Below are positions 45,290 through 55,117 of a stretch of 64,000 nt of DNA, in pieces. The translations under genes were made by a program, and so were the position numbers. The notes beneath the pieces were generated by a model. It searched no databases. It was given only the letters and a program-made list of their open reading frames with translations, and was not told the origin of the DNA. The stretch spans positions 178,355 through 242,354 of the forward strand of contig JAJXZL010000048.1 of assembly GCA_021780075.1 (NCBI GenBank). The letters are read 5' to 3'. Source of the DNA: Acidobacteriota bacterium. Lineage in GTDB: Bacteria; Acidobacteriota; Terriglobia; Terriglobales; Acidobacteriaceae. Positions within the stretch are counted from its first letter, which is position 1. Each line of letters begins with the position of its first letter.

Positions 45290-45676
45290 GTAAACCGTGA
45301 GTGAATTTTAGCAGTTTCAAAAATGTAATTCTTATGCGCTTCGTCTCAAATGCACTGTCAGCCTCCACGGCAGCTGCTTCGCATTGGGGACGCACCAGGA
45401 CAGCAGATGCAACCGAATGAATCTTTTTTACAATCCTCATTCGTTCTTTATGTACTGTTTGCATTACTAATATCAACCCGCAACGACTGGACCATATCAA
45501 GGAGCAGCCCAAACCCGGCGCTTCTCCTGCAGTAATCTCCATAGAACAAGGCTGCCCCTGCAGTGCGAGGGAGTGGCCTGGATGGAGCCCGCACCAGGCA
45601 AGGCGCGGACTCGATCCGATCCGTTTCTCAACTCTTTCCACATCATGCAACAAATCATTTTTCATTGGGAGGAGCA
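45290..45676. promoter_or_regulatory. Divergent intergenic region between the kinase and porin genes
   Basis: The roughly 390 bases have no supported gene. The sequence is relatively AT-rich around 45410-45480 and holds an interrupted inverted repeat (GAATGA ... TCATTC) flanking a T-rich core. It probably contains promoters for one or both directions, possibly the target of the adjacent response regulator, but that is only an inference from position. Confidence 0.35.
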
Positions 45677-46843
45677 GTGCAGATATACCTGAGTCGTAAC
45701 CGCATTCTGCAGTCTGTCACCGGTGCCGCCCTGGCCATCGCATCAGCGGCTGGCGCACAGGCGCCCGCAACGTCCACCCCCGCGCAGGCTCCGGCTCCGC
45801 CAGCCGCACCGGCCGCGCCCACGTGGAGCGTCGGACCCATGGATTTGAGCGGCTTGATCGATGGCTACTACAGCTATAACGCAAATCGGCCAAGCGATTT
45901 GGCAAATGGACAGATTAACGATCTGTACAACTTCAACGACAAGACAGACCAGTTCAGCCTGAGTGAAGCGAGATTGACGCTGAACCACGACCCTGACCCG
46001 GTGGGCGCGCACATCGATCTCTTTTATGGACGCACCAACACGCTGGTGAACGCCGGCGGAGAAGGCAACTACATCGAACAAGCCTTTCTGAGCCTGAAGC
46101 CTCCCAAGGCAAAAGGTCTGGAACTTGATTTTGGCAAGTTCGTCACTTCGGCAGGCGCTGAAGTCATCGAGTCCAAAGACAACTGGAACTACTCGCGCTC
46201 GCTTCTGTTTTCATGGGCCATCCCCTATTTCCACTTCGGCCTGCGTTCTTCCATTCCGGTGACAAAATCTGAAACCATCGGCGTGCAGGTGGTGAATGGC
46301 TGGAACAACGTCACCAAGACCAATGGCGGCGTTACGGTGGGCCTGACCAGCGCGTACGTGAAACCCAAGTACACCTGGGACCTCAACTACTATGGCGGCC
46401 CCGAGAATCCAAACACGCAGAAGGGCTATCGCAACCTGATCGACACAACACTCCTGCTGACGCCGACAGCCAAGTTCAACGCCTATATCAACTACGACTA
46501 CGGGCAGAATCGCGACGCAATTGCGGCACAGGGTAACACAGCGTTGAATCACTGGCAGGGAGTGGCTGTTGCAGCGCATGAACAGCTCACCGGCACCTCG
46601 GCGCTCGCTGGCCGATTCGAGTACTTCGACGACGAGAACGGCTTCATGACCGGCACCGCACAAAGGGTGAAGGAAGTCACAGCAACCTACGAATACAAGT
46701 GGACTGAAGGCATGTTGTCACGCGTCGAATACCGTCGTGACTGGTCTGACGCAGCATTCTTCCACAAAGGAAACAGCGCCATGGTGGATGCCCAGTCCAC
46801 GCTGACCGCCGGCTTTGTTGCCTTCTTCGGGCCCAAGCGTTAA
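45677..46843 (+). CDS. Outer-membrane beta-barrel protein (porin-like)
   Basis: A 388-residue exported protein. A signal peptide (ILQSVTGAALAIASAAGAQA) and an Ala/Pro linker precede a barrel made of alternating strands such as LSGLIDGYYSYNANRP, QFSLSEARLTLNHDP, AHIDLFYGR, TWDLNYYGG, NAYINYDYGQ, LAGRFEYFDDENGF and SRVEYRRDW. It ends FVAFFGPKR. This matches the outer-membrane beta-barrel family often annotated as porin or DUF1597-like. GTG 45677 is chosen because GGGAGGAG lies directly before it. A permease follows 178 bases downstream. Confidence 0.8.
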   Translation: MQIYLSRNRILQSVTGAALAIASAAGAQAPATSTPAQAPAPPAAPAAPTWSVGPMDLSGLIDGYYSYNANRPSDLANGQINDLYNFNDKTDQFSLSEARLTLNHDPDPVGAHIDLFYGRTNTLVNAGGEGNYIEQAFLSLKPPKAKGLELDFGKFVTSAGAEVIESKDNWNYSRSLLFSWAIPYFHFGLRSSIPVTKSETIGVQVVNGWNNVTKTNGGVTVGLTSAYVKPKYTWDLNYYGGPENPNTQKGYRNLIDTTLLLTPTAKFNAYINYDYGQNRDAIAAQGNTALNHWQGVAVAAHEQLTGTSALAGRFEYFDDENGFMTGTAQRVKEVTATYEYKWTEGMLSRVEYRRDWSDAAFFHKGNSAMVDAQSTLTAGFVAFFGPKR

Positions 46844-46905
46844 TCAGCACGCAGCAAATCCAGGCCGATGCGCAGGGCAGATGACGTAAGCGCAAGAACT
46901 GAATC

Positions 46906-46943
46906 CCCAGTCAGGCAGTCATGACAGAGCTTGCCTGACTGGG
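46906..46943 (+). terminator. Inverted repeat between porin and permease genes
   Basis: CCCAGTCAGGCA and TGCCTGACTGGG form a perfect 12-bp stem around a 14-base loop that itself contains GTCATGAC. No T tract follows, so it could be an attenuating stem rather than a full terminator. Confidence 0.4.
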
Positions 46944-47020
46944 CACTCTACAAACCCGACGATAGTCCCGGATGCTGACCGGGAGCAGTAAAACGAAATT
47001 CAATTTCCAGGAGAATGCTC

Positions 47021-48799
47021 ATGGCAGATCAGAAAGCACCTCAAATGCAGGCTACTCTGGGCTTAACCGGGTTGACCAGCAACGCGATGGCTCTCATCGC
47101 GCCCGGCGCCTTCCTGTGGCTCACGTTCTTCATTCAGGCAACCACCGGCACGCCGACCACTGCTCCCGACATGTGGTGGGGCATTCTGTTTGCCCTGCTG
47201 CTCTGCCTGGCGACGGCAGTGTCTTATGCTGAAATCTCCAAGCTCTATCCTGGCACGGGCTCCAGTTACTACTATGCCGAGCAGGCACTGCTGTCGAAAG
47301 ATAAAGCCTTCAAGTACGCCCGCGTGGCCAAGTTCATCGTGGGCTGGGGCTCGCACCTTTACTACTGGGTTTATCCCGGCGTGATGGTTGCAACGACGGG
47401 CATCTTCGTCGGCTATGTGGTCGGCTTTTTAAACCCCGGCTTCTTGAGCGGTTCCAACCCCGGCCCGGTGTTCATGGCGCTGGTGGCGATTCTCTTCTCC
47501 TTCTTCGTTGCCTGGATTGCACAGAAGGGCGCAGGCGCTTCGACGGCCGTGAACCTGGCAATCAACATTGTGCAGATTTCGGCCTTGCTGGTCTTCAGCG
47601 TTCTGGCGCTCGGCTATCGCGTGAACCATCCCTCGGGTTCGACTGGTTTCCAATACGATGCGCAGTCGCTCTCGACCTATACTTATCAATTTGCGACGAA
47701 CCCCAAGGACGGCTCAACGATACGCGACGCCAGCGGAACACCTCAGCCGCTGCTGGATGCGGCAGGAAAACCGGTCCCTTATGTCATCACCTACCCTGAG
47801 AAGGATGCGAGCGGAAACTTCCTCACCTATCCCAAGGCTTCTTCCGTGGTGACTCCGCATAAATTCAGCTGGGTGTTCATCCAGGCAACGGTTGCGATTC
47901 TGATTCTGGTCGGCTTTGAATCGGTAACTTCGATGGGCGGTGAGGCCAAGAACCCCACCAAACACATTCCGATTGCGGTGATCGCTTCGCTTTTGATCCA
48001 GGGCCTGATCTGCTATCTCATTGAGTATTTCGCAGCCAATTACTTCCTCAACTCCGGCTACACAATGCAGAATGCAGCAGGCTCCGCAGCTCCCATCGGC
48101 GACATGATGATCATTGTTGGCGATGCGCTGTTGGGCCAGGGGCACGGCAAATACTTCATGCTGGCCGAAGCCATCACGGTATTCCTGGCGCTCATCGGCA
48201 CCACGCTGAGCTGCATGAATACTGGCGCCCGCGTGACCTACGCAATGGGCAAAGATGATGAGGCTCCGGAACACTTCGGCATGCTGCATGCCGAGTCGTT
48301 AACGCCGCGGCGCGCCATCTGGACTCTGGCCTTCATTTCAGCGGTGCTCGGCACGCTGGCCGTCACGCTGGTTTTCGCAGATGGCAGCGCACCCAGCGAC
48401 GCGACCATCGCAGCATTGCCGCATAGCATCTTCTCCAGCTTCGGCTATACAACGCATGACCAGTTAGCCGCCTTGCCCAACTCGCTGCTGACCATCACGC
48501 TTACCTCCAACTTTGGCACCTTCATCCTGTATGCGTTAAGCTGCTTCCTGTGCATTGTGGCCTTTCACAAGCGAGCAGACTACAGCTTTTTGCGGCATAC
48601 TCTCATTCCCTCATTCGGGCTGATCGCAAACCTGGTGTGCATGGCCTTCTACCTGATCGGTCCATTCATGGGCTATGGCACATCCAAGGAACCTTTGCTG
48701 GCGCTCAGCATTGCCGCAGTCTGGGGCATCTACGGCGCGTATTACTTCATGCGCTCATCAAAGGCTAAGGGCAAGGCGGTTCTGCTCGAAGCAAAATAG
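47021..48799 (+). CDS. APC-family amino-acid permease
   Basis: A 592-residue inner-membrane transporter with about 12 to 14 spans. The first helix LTSNAMALIAPGAFLWL matches the substrate loop of the APC superfamily. Helix VI-type sequence FIQATVAILILVGFESVTSMGGEAKNP and the TTLSCMNTGARVTYAMGKDDEAPEHFG block are characteristic. A hydrophilic loop of about 75 residues at 210-285 (SGTPQPLLDAAGKPVPYV) is longer than usual. ATG 47021 is used, with AGGAG seven bases upstream; an ATG at 47015 is too close to that site. The substrate is unknown. Confidence 0.88.
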   Translation: MADQKAPQMQATLGLTGLTSNAMALIAPGAFLWLTFFIQATTGTPTTAPDMWWGILFALLLCLATAVSYAEISKLYPGTGSSYYYAEQALLSKDKAFKYARVAKFIVGWGSHLYYWVYPGVMVATTGIFVGYVVGFLNPGFLSGSNPGPVFMALVAILFSFFVAWIAQKGAGASTAVNLAINIVQISALLVFSVLALGYRVNHPSGSTGFQYDAQSLSTYTYQFATNPKDGSTIRDASGTPQPLLDAAGKPVPYVITYPEKDASGNFLTYPKASSVVTPHKFSWVFIQATVAILILVGFESVTSMGGEAKNPTKHIPIAVIASLLIQGLICYLIEYFAANYFLNSGYTMQNAAGSAAPIGDMMIIVGDALLGQGHGKYFMLAEAITVFLALIGTTLSCMNTGARVTYAMGKDDEAPEHFGMLHAESLTPRRAIWTLAFISAVLGTLAVTLVFADGSAPSDATIAALPHSIFSSFGYTTHDQLAALPNSLLTITLTSNFGTFILYALSCFLCIVAFHKRADYSFLRHTLIPSFGLIANLVCMAFYLIGPFMGYGTSKEPLLALSIAAVWGIYGAYYFMRSSKAKGKAVLLEAK

Positions 48800-48968
48800 C
48801 TTCGCAGTTGTTTCTCAACCCAACCATGGACGCTGGGGGGCAGTCTTCCCGATCTCTTGACTGAGACGAGCGAGATGAACCACCCAGCGGTCTCTTTCAA
48901 CCAGGTGTTCAAGAATCGAGATAACCACTCCCGCGGCAGCGCGGAAAAACCTTCAGGCGGCGGCGCCC

Positions 48969-49772
48969 ATGTTGGACGTAGTGTTCGGCCAGGCCAGTGA
49001 TCCCGGCAAAGTTCGAACAAACAATGAAGACGCGATGGGGGCCTTCATTCCCAATTCGCGCCATCAGGCGCGGTCCCACGGCTATCTTTTTGCGATTGCC
49101 GACGGCGTAGGCGGCATGGATCTCGGCGAGGTGGCTTCGTCCACGGCCATTTCTGTGCTGACCGAGGAGTTCGCCAGGGCACAGGCCGGCGCCATGCTCA
49201 TCAGCCTGCTTCCGCGGCTCATTCAGTACGCCAACGCGGCGGTGCACGACCGCACTTTGGACCGGGAGTTCCGCGGCAGAAAGATGGCAACTACGCTGGT
49301 GGCATGCGCACTGCGCCACGATCAGGCCATCGTGTCGCACGTAGGAGACTCGCGCTGCTACCTGGTGCGCGGAGGACATGCAAAACAGATTACGCAGGAT
49401 CACACCTGGGTAAACGAGCAGCGAAAGCTAGGGCTGCTTTCAGTTGACGAAATCGCGACATCAGAGGCGCGCCACGTCCTGATCCGCTCGCTGGGGCCGG
49501 AGATGTTTGTCTCTCCCGACACCACCGCGCTCACGCTGCAGCCCGACGACGTGCTGGTGCTGTGCTCCGACGGCGTGCACGACACGATGAGCCCCACGGT
49601 GATGGCTGCAATCGTTTCGCAGAACAGAAACATGGACGAAGCAGCGCGCGAGTTGGTGGCGCGCGCCGTGGAGATCGACGGCAATGACAACGCCACCGCG
49701 CAAGTCATCCGTGTGCGCTCCGTGGAGCAGGTGGGCATATACCGGGGCCGGCCTTACCGGCTACCCTCATAG
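48969..49772 (+). CDS. PP2C-family serine/threonine phosphatase
   Basis: A 267-residue metal-dependent phosphatase. The PP2C motifs are ASDPGKVRTNNEDA, FAIADGVGGMDLGEVAS, ATTLVACAL, SHVGDSRCYLVRGG, VLVLCSDGVHDTM and GNDNATAQVIRV, so all metal-binding Asp residues are in place. It lies 88 bases before a Ser/Thr kinase gene on the same strand, the usual pairing of bacterial kinase and phosphatase. A short N-terminus and no membrane span suggest a cytoplasmic enzyme. Confidence 0.92.
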   Translation: MLDVVFGQASDPGKVRTNNEDAMGAFIPNSRHQARSHGYLFAIADGVGGMDLGEVASSTAISVLTEEFARAQAGAMLISLLPRLIQYANAAVHDRTLDREFRGRKMATTLVACALRHDQAIVSHVGDSRCYLVRGGHAKQITQDHTWVNEQRKLGLLSVDEIATSEARHVLIRSLGPEMFVSPDTTALTLQPDDVLVLCSDGVHDTMSPTVMAAIVSQNRNMDEAARELVARAVEIDGNDNATAQVIRVRSVEQVGIYRGRPYRLPS

Positions 49773-49860
49773 TCCACAGAAAGACTGATGAAACCTTTGC
49801 GGCTCAAGATACATTTCCCGGTAAAGTAAAGACAGCTATTTCAACGGAGCCTGACCCACC

Positions 49861-50835
49861 ATGGGTTTTCTTGACAACATCGAAACGGATTCGCTGATCG
49901 ACTCCTACCGCATTCAGGCGCCCGTGGCGCGCAGCGGAATGGCGTCCATCTTCAGGGCCGTTGACGTGCGCGATAACCGCATAGTGGCATTGAAGATTCC
50001 ACACCCCGACATGGAAGCCGACCCAATCCTCTTCGACCGCTTTCAGCGCGAGGCGGGTATCGGAGAAAGGCTCAACCACCCCAGGATCATGCGCGTCTAT
50101 CGCGGCGAGAAGCGATCGCGCGTGTACATGGTGATGGAGTGGTGCGAAGGACGCCTGTTGCGCCAAATTCTGGACGAAGGCAGGATTTCCACTGACCGGG
50201 CGCTCCACATTGCGATCTCCATGCTCGAGGCCCTCGAATACATCCATGACAACGGGGTTGTGCACCGCGACCTGAAGCCGGAAAACATCATGGTGGACTC
50301 AGACGACAACATCAAGCTCATGGATTTCGGCATTGCAGGCGACGCCTCGGCACGGCGGCTTACCTATGCCAACTTCACCGCCACCCTCGGCACAGCGGAC
50401 TACATCTCCCCGGAACAGGTGAAGGGCAAGCGCGGCGACGGTCGATCGGATCTTTATTCCTTGGGGGTCATCCTGTACGAGATGCTGACAGGCAAGCTCC
50501 CCTTCTCCGGTTCTTCGCCAATGGAAGCGATGAACGACCGCCTCCTCAACCACCCCACGCCACCAACCGTCGCAAACCCCTCCATTTCGCCCCAGTTGCA
50601 GGAAGTGATATACCGCGCTATGGAACGGGACCCAAAGAACCGCTATGCCCGGGCGCATGATTTTGCATGGGATTTGCAACATCTCGACCAGGTTGGCATC
50701 GAAGATCGCCCCGAACTGCGCGAATGGCAGAAACGCAAGGCTCATTTACCCCGCACAATCCTGTATTATTCCGCGCTTGCGCTGATCCCAGTTGTTATTC
50801 TGTTGTTGATGGTGCTGGTAGCCCGTCACCGGTAA
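49861..50835 (+). CDS. Serine/threonine protein kinase (Hanks type) with C-terminal membrane anchor
   Basis: A 324-residue kinase. Subdomain II Lys is in VALKIP, the catalytic loop is VVHRDLKPENIM, the metal Asp is in LMDFGIAG, and the activation-segment end is GTADYISPEQVKG. The glycine-rich loop is degenerate (APVARSGMASIF), with one central Gly. One membrane span closes the protein (ILYYSALALIPVVILLLMVL), with only four residues outside, so there is no PASTA or other sensor domain. The PP2C gene just upstream probably counteracts it. Confidence 0.92.
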   Translation: MGFLDNIETDSLIDSYRIQAPVARSGMASIFRAVDVRDNRIVALKIPHPDMEADPILFDRFQREAGIGERLNHPRIMRVYRGEKRSRVYMVMEWCEGRLLRQILDEGRISTDRALHIAISMLEALEYIHDNGVVHRDLKPENIMVDSDDNIKLMDFGIAGDASARRLTYANFTATLGTADYISPEQVKGKRGDGRSDLYSLGVILYEMLTGKLPFSGSSPMEAMNDRLLNHPTPPTVANPSISPQLQEVIYRAMERDPKNRYARAHDFAWDLQHLDQVGIEDRPELREWQKRKAHLPRTILYYSALALIPVVILLLMVLVARHR

Positions 50836-50930
50836 GCCGGCCCTCTCAGAAAATCTTCATGAATTCCTTATGCCTGGGATTCTAAAATTCTCTTGAATTG
50901 CCATTCCCTTTTTCGTCCAGAAGGAGATAC

Positions 50931-52361
50931 ATGTCTATTGAGTACCGGAATTTTCTTGCTCTTTCCTATGAAGAGCTCGAAGAGAAGAACCTGGAAGCCA
51001 AGGCCGACCGCGCCAACCGGCTGCCGATCGACGAAATCCGCGAAAAGCGGCTCAAATACCTCGCCGACGAGAAGCGGATCAAAGCCGTGACAGTGCTGTT
51101 CAGCGACCTGGAAGGCCGCCTGCACCTGCTCGATTACGACAAGAAGTTTCTGCTCGGCGCCTATGAGAACCTGACCTTTGACGGCTCCTCCATCCGCGGA
51201 TTCACCGCACAGAAGGAAAGCGACCTGCGGCTCGGTATCGACTGGAGCGCTTTCTACTGGGTGCCGGCCGATGTCTTTGGCAACGGCAAGGTGCTGGTCT
51301 TCGGCACGGTGATCGACAAGGACGGAACGCCCTACTCCGGCGATCTCCGCGGCGTGCTCAAGAACTACTCCGACACGCTCTTCAAGGAAAAGGGTTACAC
51401 GCTGAACGCAGCCAATGAGATTGAAGGATTCCTGTTCGCGGGCCGCGATGCTGAGCGGAAGTTCCACGAGACCGGCAAATTTGAGTTCATTAATACAGGC
51501 GGCTATTATCACGTTCTACCGCTGGACCCGTTGCGCCAGTTCATTGACACCGCGGCCGAGGTGCAGCGCGCCATGGGCTTCCAGAATGAGAAGGACCATC
51601 CGGAAGTTGCGCCCAGCCAGTTTGAAATCAATTATGGCTACGGTGAAGTGGTAGCTGCGGCCGACCAGATTCAGCTCTACAAGCTGCTCACTCGCCAGAT
51701 CGCCAACAACATGGGCTACACGGCAAGCTTCCTGCCCAAGCCGGTGGTCGGCGTGAACGGCAGCGGCATGCACACCAACGTCTCCATCTCAAAGGCCAAG
51801 ACGAATCTGTTCTGGGACGAAAAGGGACAGGAGCAGCTTTCGCCGTTTGGCTGGGATTTCATCGACCGCATCCTGAGCCACGCGCTGGATATCTGCCTGA
51901 TCCTGAATCCCAGCGTGAACGCATATCGCCGCCTCGACCCTCATTTTGAGGCCCCCAACCAGATCAAGGCCTCGGCAACCGACCGCGGTTCAATGGTCCG
52001 TGTTCCCATTGGCAATTCGAAGTCGATGCGTGTTGAGGTGCGGTCCGTGGCTCCCGATGCCAACCCTTACCTCACTCTCTTCTCGATCTTCAAGACCGGC
52101 ATTGACGGCACCAAGGCCTCCATCGACAACCTGCGCCAGGCGCAGCGCTACCTGCCGGATCACATCCAGCAGGCAATTGACGACTTCAAGGCCTCTAACT
52201 GGATTGCCAGTATCCTTGGCTCCGACGTGCAGGGCCGGTTTGCCGATCTGAAGCAGGCCTCCGCTGACCGCTGTCCGCGGGCGCTGGGCACCTTCGTCAA
52301 AGGCTCCGAGGTGCAGTATCACCACGAGGTCTACAACCAGTCGCTCTGGAACCTGTTCTAG
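50931..52361 (+). CDS. glnA: Glutamine synthetase (type I)
   Basis: A 476-residue enzyme that forms glutamine from glutamate, ammonia and ATP. It has the N-terminal beta-grasp region (IKAVTVLFSDLEGRLHLL), FDGSSIRGF, the metal-binding ANEIEGFLF, the catalytic GVNGSGMHTNVSI and the ATP-site LNPSVNAYRRLDPHFEAPN. The C-terminus VYNQSLWNLF lacks the NLYxLP adenylylation site of enterobacterial GlnA, so that control is unlikely. ATG 50931 is set by a perfect AAGGAG six bases upstream. It has its own terminator. Confidence 0.94.
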   Translation: MSIEYRNFLALSYEELEEKNLEAKADRANRLPIDEIREKRLKYLADEKRIKAVTVLFSDLEGRLHLLDYDKKFLLGAYENLTFDGSSIRGFTAQKESDLRLGIDWSAFYWVPADVFGNGKVLVFGTVIDKDGTPYSGDLRGVLKNYSDTLFKEKGYTLNAANEIEGFLFAGRDAERKFHETGKFEFINTGGYYHVLPLDPLRQFIDTAAEVQRAMGFQNEKDHPEVAPSQFEINYGYGEVVAAADQIQLYKLLTRQIANNMGYTASFLPKPVVGVNGSGMHTNVSISKAKTNLFWDEKGQEQLSPFGWDFIDRILSHALDICLILNPSVNAYRRLDPHFEAPNQIKASATDRGSMVRVPIGNSKSMRVEVRSVAPDANPYLTLFSIFKTGIDGTKASIDNLRQAQRYLPDHIQQAIDDFKASNWIASILGSDVQGRFADLKQASADRCPRALGTFVKGSEVQYHHEVYNQSLWNLF

Positions 52362-52406
52362 AGTGAGCAGTTAAGGGATTCCAGACGATAGGTCGGGTAT
52401 CAGGAT

Positions 52407-52444
52407 AAGCGGCGCAGCCAACCATGGCTGCGCCGCTTTATTTT
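52407..52444 (+). terminator. Intrinsic terminator of glnA
   Basis: A perfect 14-bp stem (AAGCGGCGCAGCCA, loop ACCA, TGGCTGCGCCGCTT) is followed by TATTTTG. It lies 46 bases after the glnA stop. Confidence 0.85.
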
Positions 52445-52559
52445 GCCCATAGCGCAGCCGCTCTTACCCTGAAAATGAGCCGTGCTCTCCACATCCACAA
52501 AAGTTCGGCTATGATGAACAGTGCCCGTGAGAAGCGACTAAGCCTCCGGAGAGAGCGCT

Positions 52560-54722
52560 GTGGCAAAAGAGAGACCTCTGCTGCAGGCCGAATCGATGGC
52601 CGATCTGGATCGGCTGCTCGCGCTGTGTGAGGTGCAGTCCGCCCGCTCCGGCGTACCCTTGCCGCTGGGAGCCCATGTCAGGGGCAACGGCGTCAACTTC
52701 GCCATCTTTAGCCGCCATGCAACCGGGGTTCGTCTTGACCTGTTTGACCTCCCTGAAGAGTTAGCGCCGGCTCGGACTTACATCCTCAACCCAATGCGCA
52801 ACAAGACCGGCGATATCTGGCACATCTGGCTTGAAAACATTCCTCCGGGCCAGCTCTATGGATTTCGCATCGCAGGGCCCTACAGTCCGAGTGAGGGGCA
52901 CCGCTTCAACGCGGACAAGCTGCTCCTCGATCCCTACGCAACAGCCATCTGCATGGCTGCAGCCCGTGATTTTGCAGAGGCGGTGGGTTACGACCCCTCC
53001 TCACCGCAGATGGACCTTTCGATGTCTCAGGTGGACGATGCGGCCTCGGCTCCAAAATCCATTATTCCCCACACAGATTTTGACTGGCGAGGAGACCAGC
53101 CGCTCTGCCACCCGTGGGAGTCAACCGTCATTTATGAGCTGCATGTGCGTGGATACACCATCCATCCCGGCTCGGCTGTCCTAAGCCCCGGAACCTATCG
53201 CGGATTGATCGAGAAGATTCCGTACTTGAAGAACCTCGGCATAACCGCTGTCGAGTTGATGCCGGTTCAGGAATTTAACGAGCTGGAGTTATCGCACTAC
53301 AATCCGCAGACCGGCAAGCGGCTCACCAACTACTGGGGATATGATCCTGTCGGATTCTTCGCTCCCAAGGCCGCCTATGCCAGCGTATGCAAGGCTGGAG
53401 CACAGGTCCTTGAATTCCGCGAGATGGTGCGTGCATTCCATGAAGCGGATATGGAAGTCATCCTCGATGTGGTCTTCAATCACACCGCGGAGGGCAACGA
53501 ACTGGGGCCGACGCTCAGCTTTCGTGGAATCGACAATGCCATCTATTACTGGCTGGAGGAGGACCGGCGCTTCTATCGCGACTTTACCGGGACAGGCCAG
53601 ACGATCAATGCCTCTCACCCCGTCGTGCGCGACCTGATTCTGGACGCGCTGCGCTACTGGGTTATGGAAATGCACGTGGACGGCTTCCGATTCGATCTCG
53701 CTTCCGTGCTTGGCCGTGACCGCAATGGCCATGTGCTCGCCGATGCTCCTCTGCTCGAGCGCATCGCCGAGGACCCGATCCTGCGCGATACAAAATTGAT
53801 TGCAGAGGCCTGGGATGCATCCGGAGCCTATCAGGTCGGGAGCTTCGCTGACCGGCGCTGGGCAGAATGGAATGGCCGCTATCGCGATGATGTGCGTCGT
53901 TTCTGGCGCGGAGAAGATGGGATGATGGGGCGTTTTGCAAGCCGCATCACCGGCAGCTCCGATATTTACGGCGGATCAGGCAAGGGACCCGAGTGCAGCA
54001 TTAACTTCGTCACCTGCCACGACGGCTTTACACTCAACGACCTGGTAAGCTATGCGCGCAAGCACAACGAGACCAACGGACAGGATAACCGCGACGGCAT
54101 TCCAGACAACCTGAGCGCCTGCTACGGCATTGAAGGCGACACGGACGACCCTGCGATTGAAGCGGTGCGCAAAAGGCAAATCCGTAACTTCCTTCTGACC
54201 CTCGCGATTTCGCGCGGCGTGCCGATGCTGCTCGCGGGCGACGAGTTCCGCCGCAGCCAGCATGGCAATAACAATGCCTATTGTCAGGACAACCAGACAA
54301 GCTGGGTTGACTGGGATCTTCTGCGGCGCAATCAAGACCTCTTTCGCTTTACGCAAGGCGTATTCGCTCTGCGCGGCGCATATCCAGTGCTGCGCAAAGA
54401 AGCCTTCTACACTGCCGCGGACCTTCAATGGCTCGACCCGGACGGGAATACGCCGAACTGGCTGGACCCCGCACAGAAGTCCCTCGCATGCCTTGTGCAC
54501 AGCGAGGGCAAGCCGCAGCTCTACATGCTCTTCAACGCCGCAACGTGCGCAGTCTCATTCCGGCTGCCCCGTCTGCAAGAGCCCGCCATGTGGCGCGTTG
54601 CGGTCGATACCGGAAAATCCGCGCCTGACGATTACCGCGGTCCCGGAGAAGAAATGCCTGTCGATCCGTCCATCCGCTATGAGGCCGGCCCGCGCATCAG
54701 CGTTGTTCTGGTTGCGCGATGA
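52560..54722 (+). CDS. glgX: Glycogen debranching enzyme (GlgX/isoamylase type, GH13)
   Basis: A 720-residue enzyme hydrolysing alpha-1,6 branches of glycogen or limit dextrin. An N-terminal CBM48 domain (PLGAHVRGNGVNFAIFSRHA) precedes the catalytic barrel: ITAVELMPVQEF, EVILDVVFNHTAEGNE, the nucleophile Asp in DGFRFDLASVLG, the acid Glu in LIAEAWDA, and NFVTCHDGFTLNDLV. YNHKHNETN-type sequence (ARKHNETNGQDNRDG) is typical of the debranching subfamily. A C-terminal beta domain follows. It has a GTG start with GGAGAG upstream. No other glycogen gene is adjacent. Confidence 0.92.
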   Translation: MAKERPLLQAESMADLDRLLALCEVQSARSGVPLPLGAHVRGNGVNFAIFSRHATGVRLDLFDLPEELAPARTYILNPMRNKTGDIWHIWLENIPPGQLYGFRIAGPYSPSEGHRFNADKLLLDPYATAICMAAARDFAEAVGYDPSSPQMDLSMSQVDDAASAPKSIIPHTDFDWRGDQPLCHPWESTVIYELHVRGYTIHPGSAVLSPGTYRGLIEKIPYLKNLGITAVELMPVQEFNELELSHYNPQTGKRLTNYWGYDPVGFFAPKAAYASVCKAGAQVLEFREMVRAFHEADMEVILDVVFNHTAEGNELGPTLSFRGIDNAIYYWLEEDRRFYRDFTGTGQTINASHPVVRDLILDALRYWVMEMHVDGFRFDLASVLGRDRNGHVLADAPLLERIAEDPILRDTKLIAEAWDASGAYQVGSFADRRWAEWNGRYRDDVRRFWRGEDGMMGRFASRITGSSDIYGGSGKGPECSINFVTCHDGFTLNDLVSYARKHNETNGQDNRDGIPDNLSACYGIEGDTDDPAIEAVRKRQIRNFLLTLAISRGVPMLLAGDEFRRSQHGNNNAYCQDNQTSWVDWDLLRRNQDLFRFTQGVFALRGAYPVLRKEAFYTAADLQWLDPDGNTPNWLDPAQKSLACLVHSEGKPQLYMLFNAATCAVSFRLPRLQEPAMWRVAVDTGKSAPDDYRGPGEEMPVDPSIRYEAGPRISVVLVAR

Positions 54723-54769
54723 GCTGACCCAAACTCGCCACCGCCCTCGCCTCGCGCACTCATAAACAT

Positions 54770-55117
54770 TCATCCCCTTCGCTCCTTGAAAGAGAGCATC
54801 GCTTCTTCGCTCGTGTCGAAGATGTCAAAGATTCGATGCATCCGAACCAGTTCAAAGGTGGCGCGCACCTGCTTCGACATTCCGCTCAGCTTCAGGTCTC
54901 CGCCTTTTGCGGTCATTTGACGCAGGCAGGAAAGCATGGCGCCCAGGCCGGAGCTATCCACGAAGCGCACTAAGCTCAGGTCGATCACAATCTTGTCCCC
55001 GGATTCAAGAACGGGGGCGATATCGTGCTTGAACTCGTTGCTGTTGGCCGCGTCAAGTTCTGCAACCGGAATTCTAGCGACAACTACGTCATCTTTCTTA
55101 TCAACGGCTATCTGCAT
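54770..55117 (-). CDS. STAS-domain anti-sigma factor antagonist
   Basis: A 115-residue single-domain STAS protein of the SpoIIAA/RsbV type. The phosphorylation loop is VRFVDSSGLGAMLS, with candidate phospho-serines at residues 55-56. Partner switching would have it bind an anti-sigma kinase when dephosphorylated. ATG 55117 lies inside the 3' end of the large sensor gene (17-base overlap), so both proteins are made in step. Its likely kinase and phosphatase are domains of that neighbour. Confidence 0.9.
   Translation of the reverse strand: MQIAVDKKDDVVVARIPVAELDAANSNEFKHDIAPVLESGDKIVIDLSLVRFVDSSGLGAMLSCLRQMTAKGGDLKLSGMSKQVRATFELVRMHRIFDIFDTSEEAMLSFKERRG

Noticed and set aside
52560..54722. 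Idea that glgX and glnA form one operon
   Set aside because: A strong intrinsic terminator at 52407-52444 separates them.
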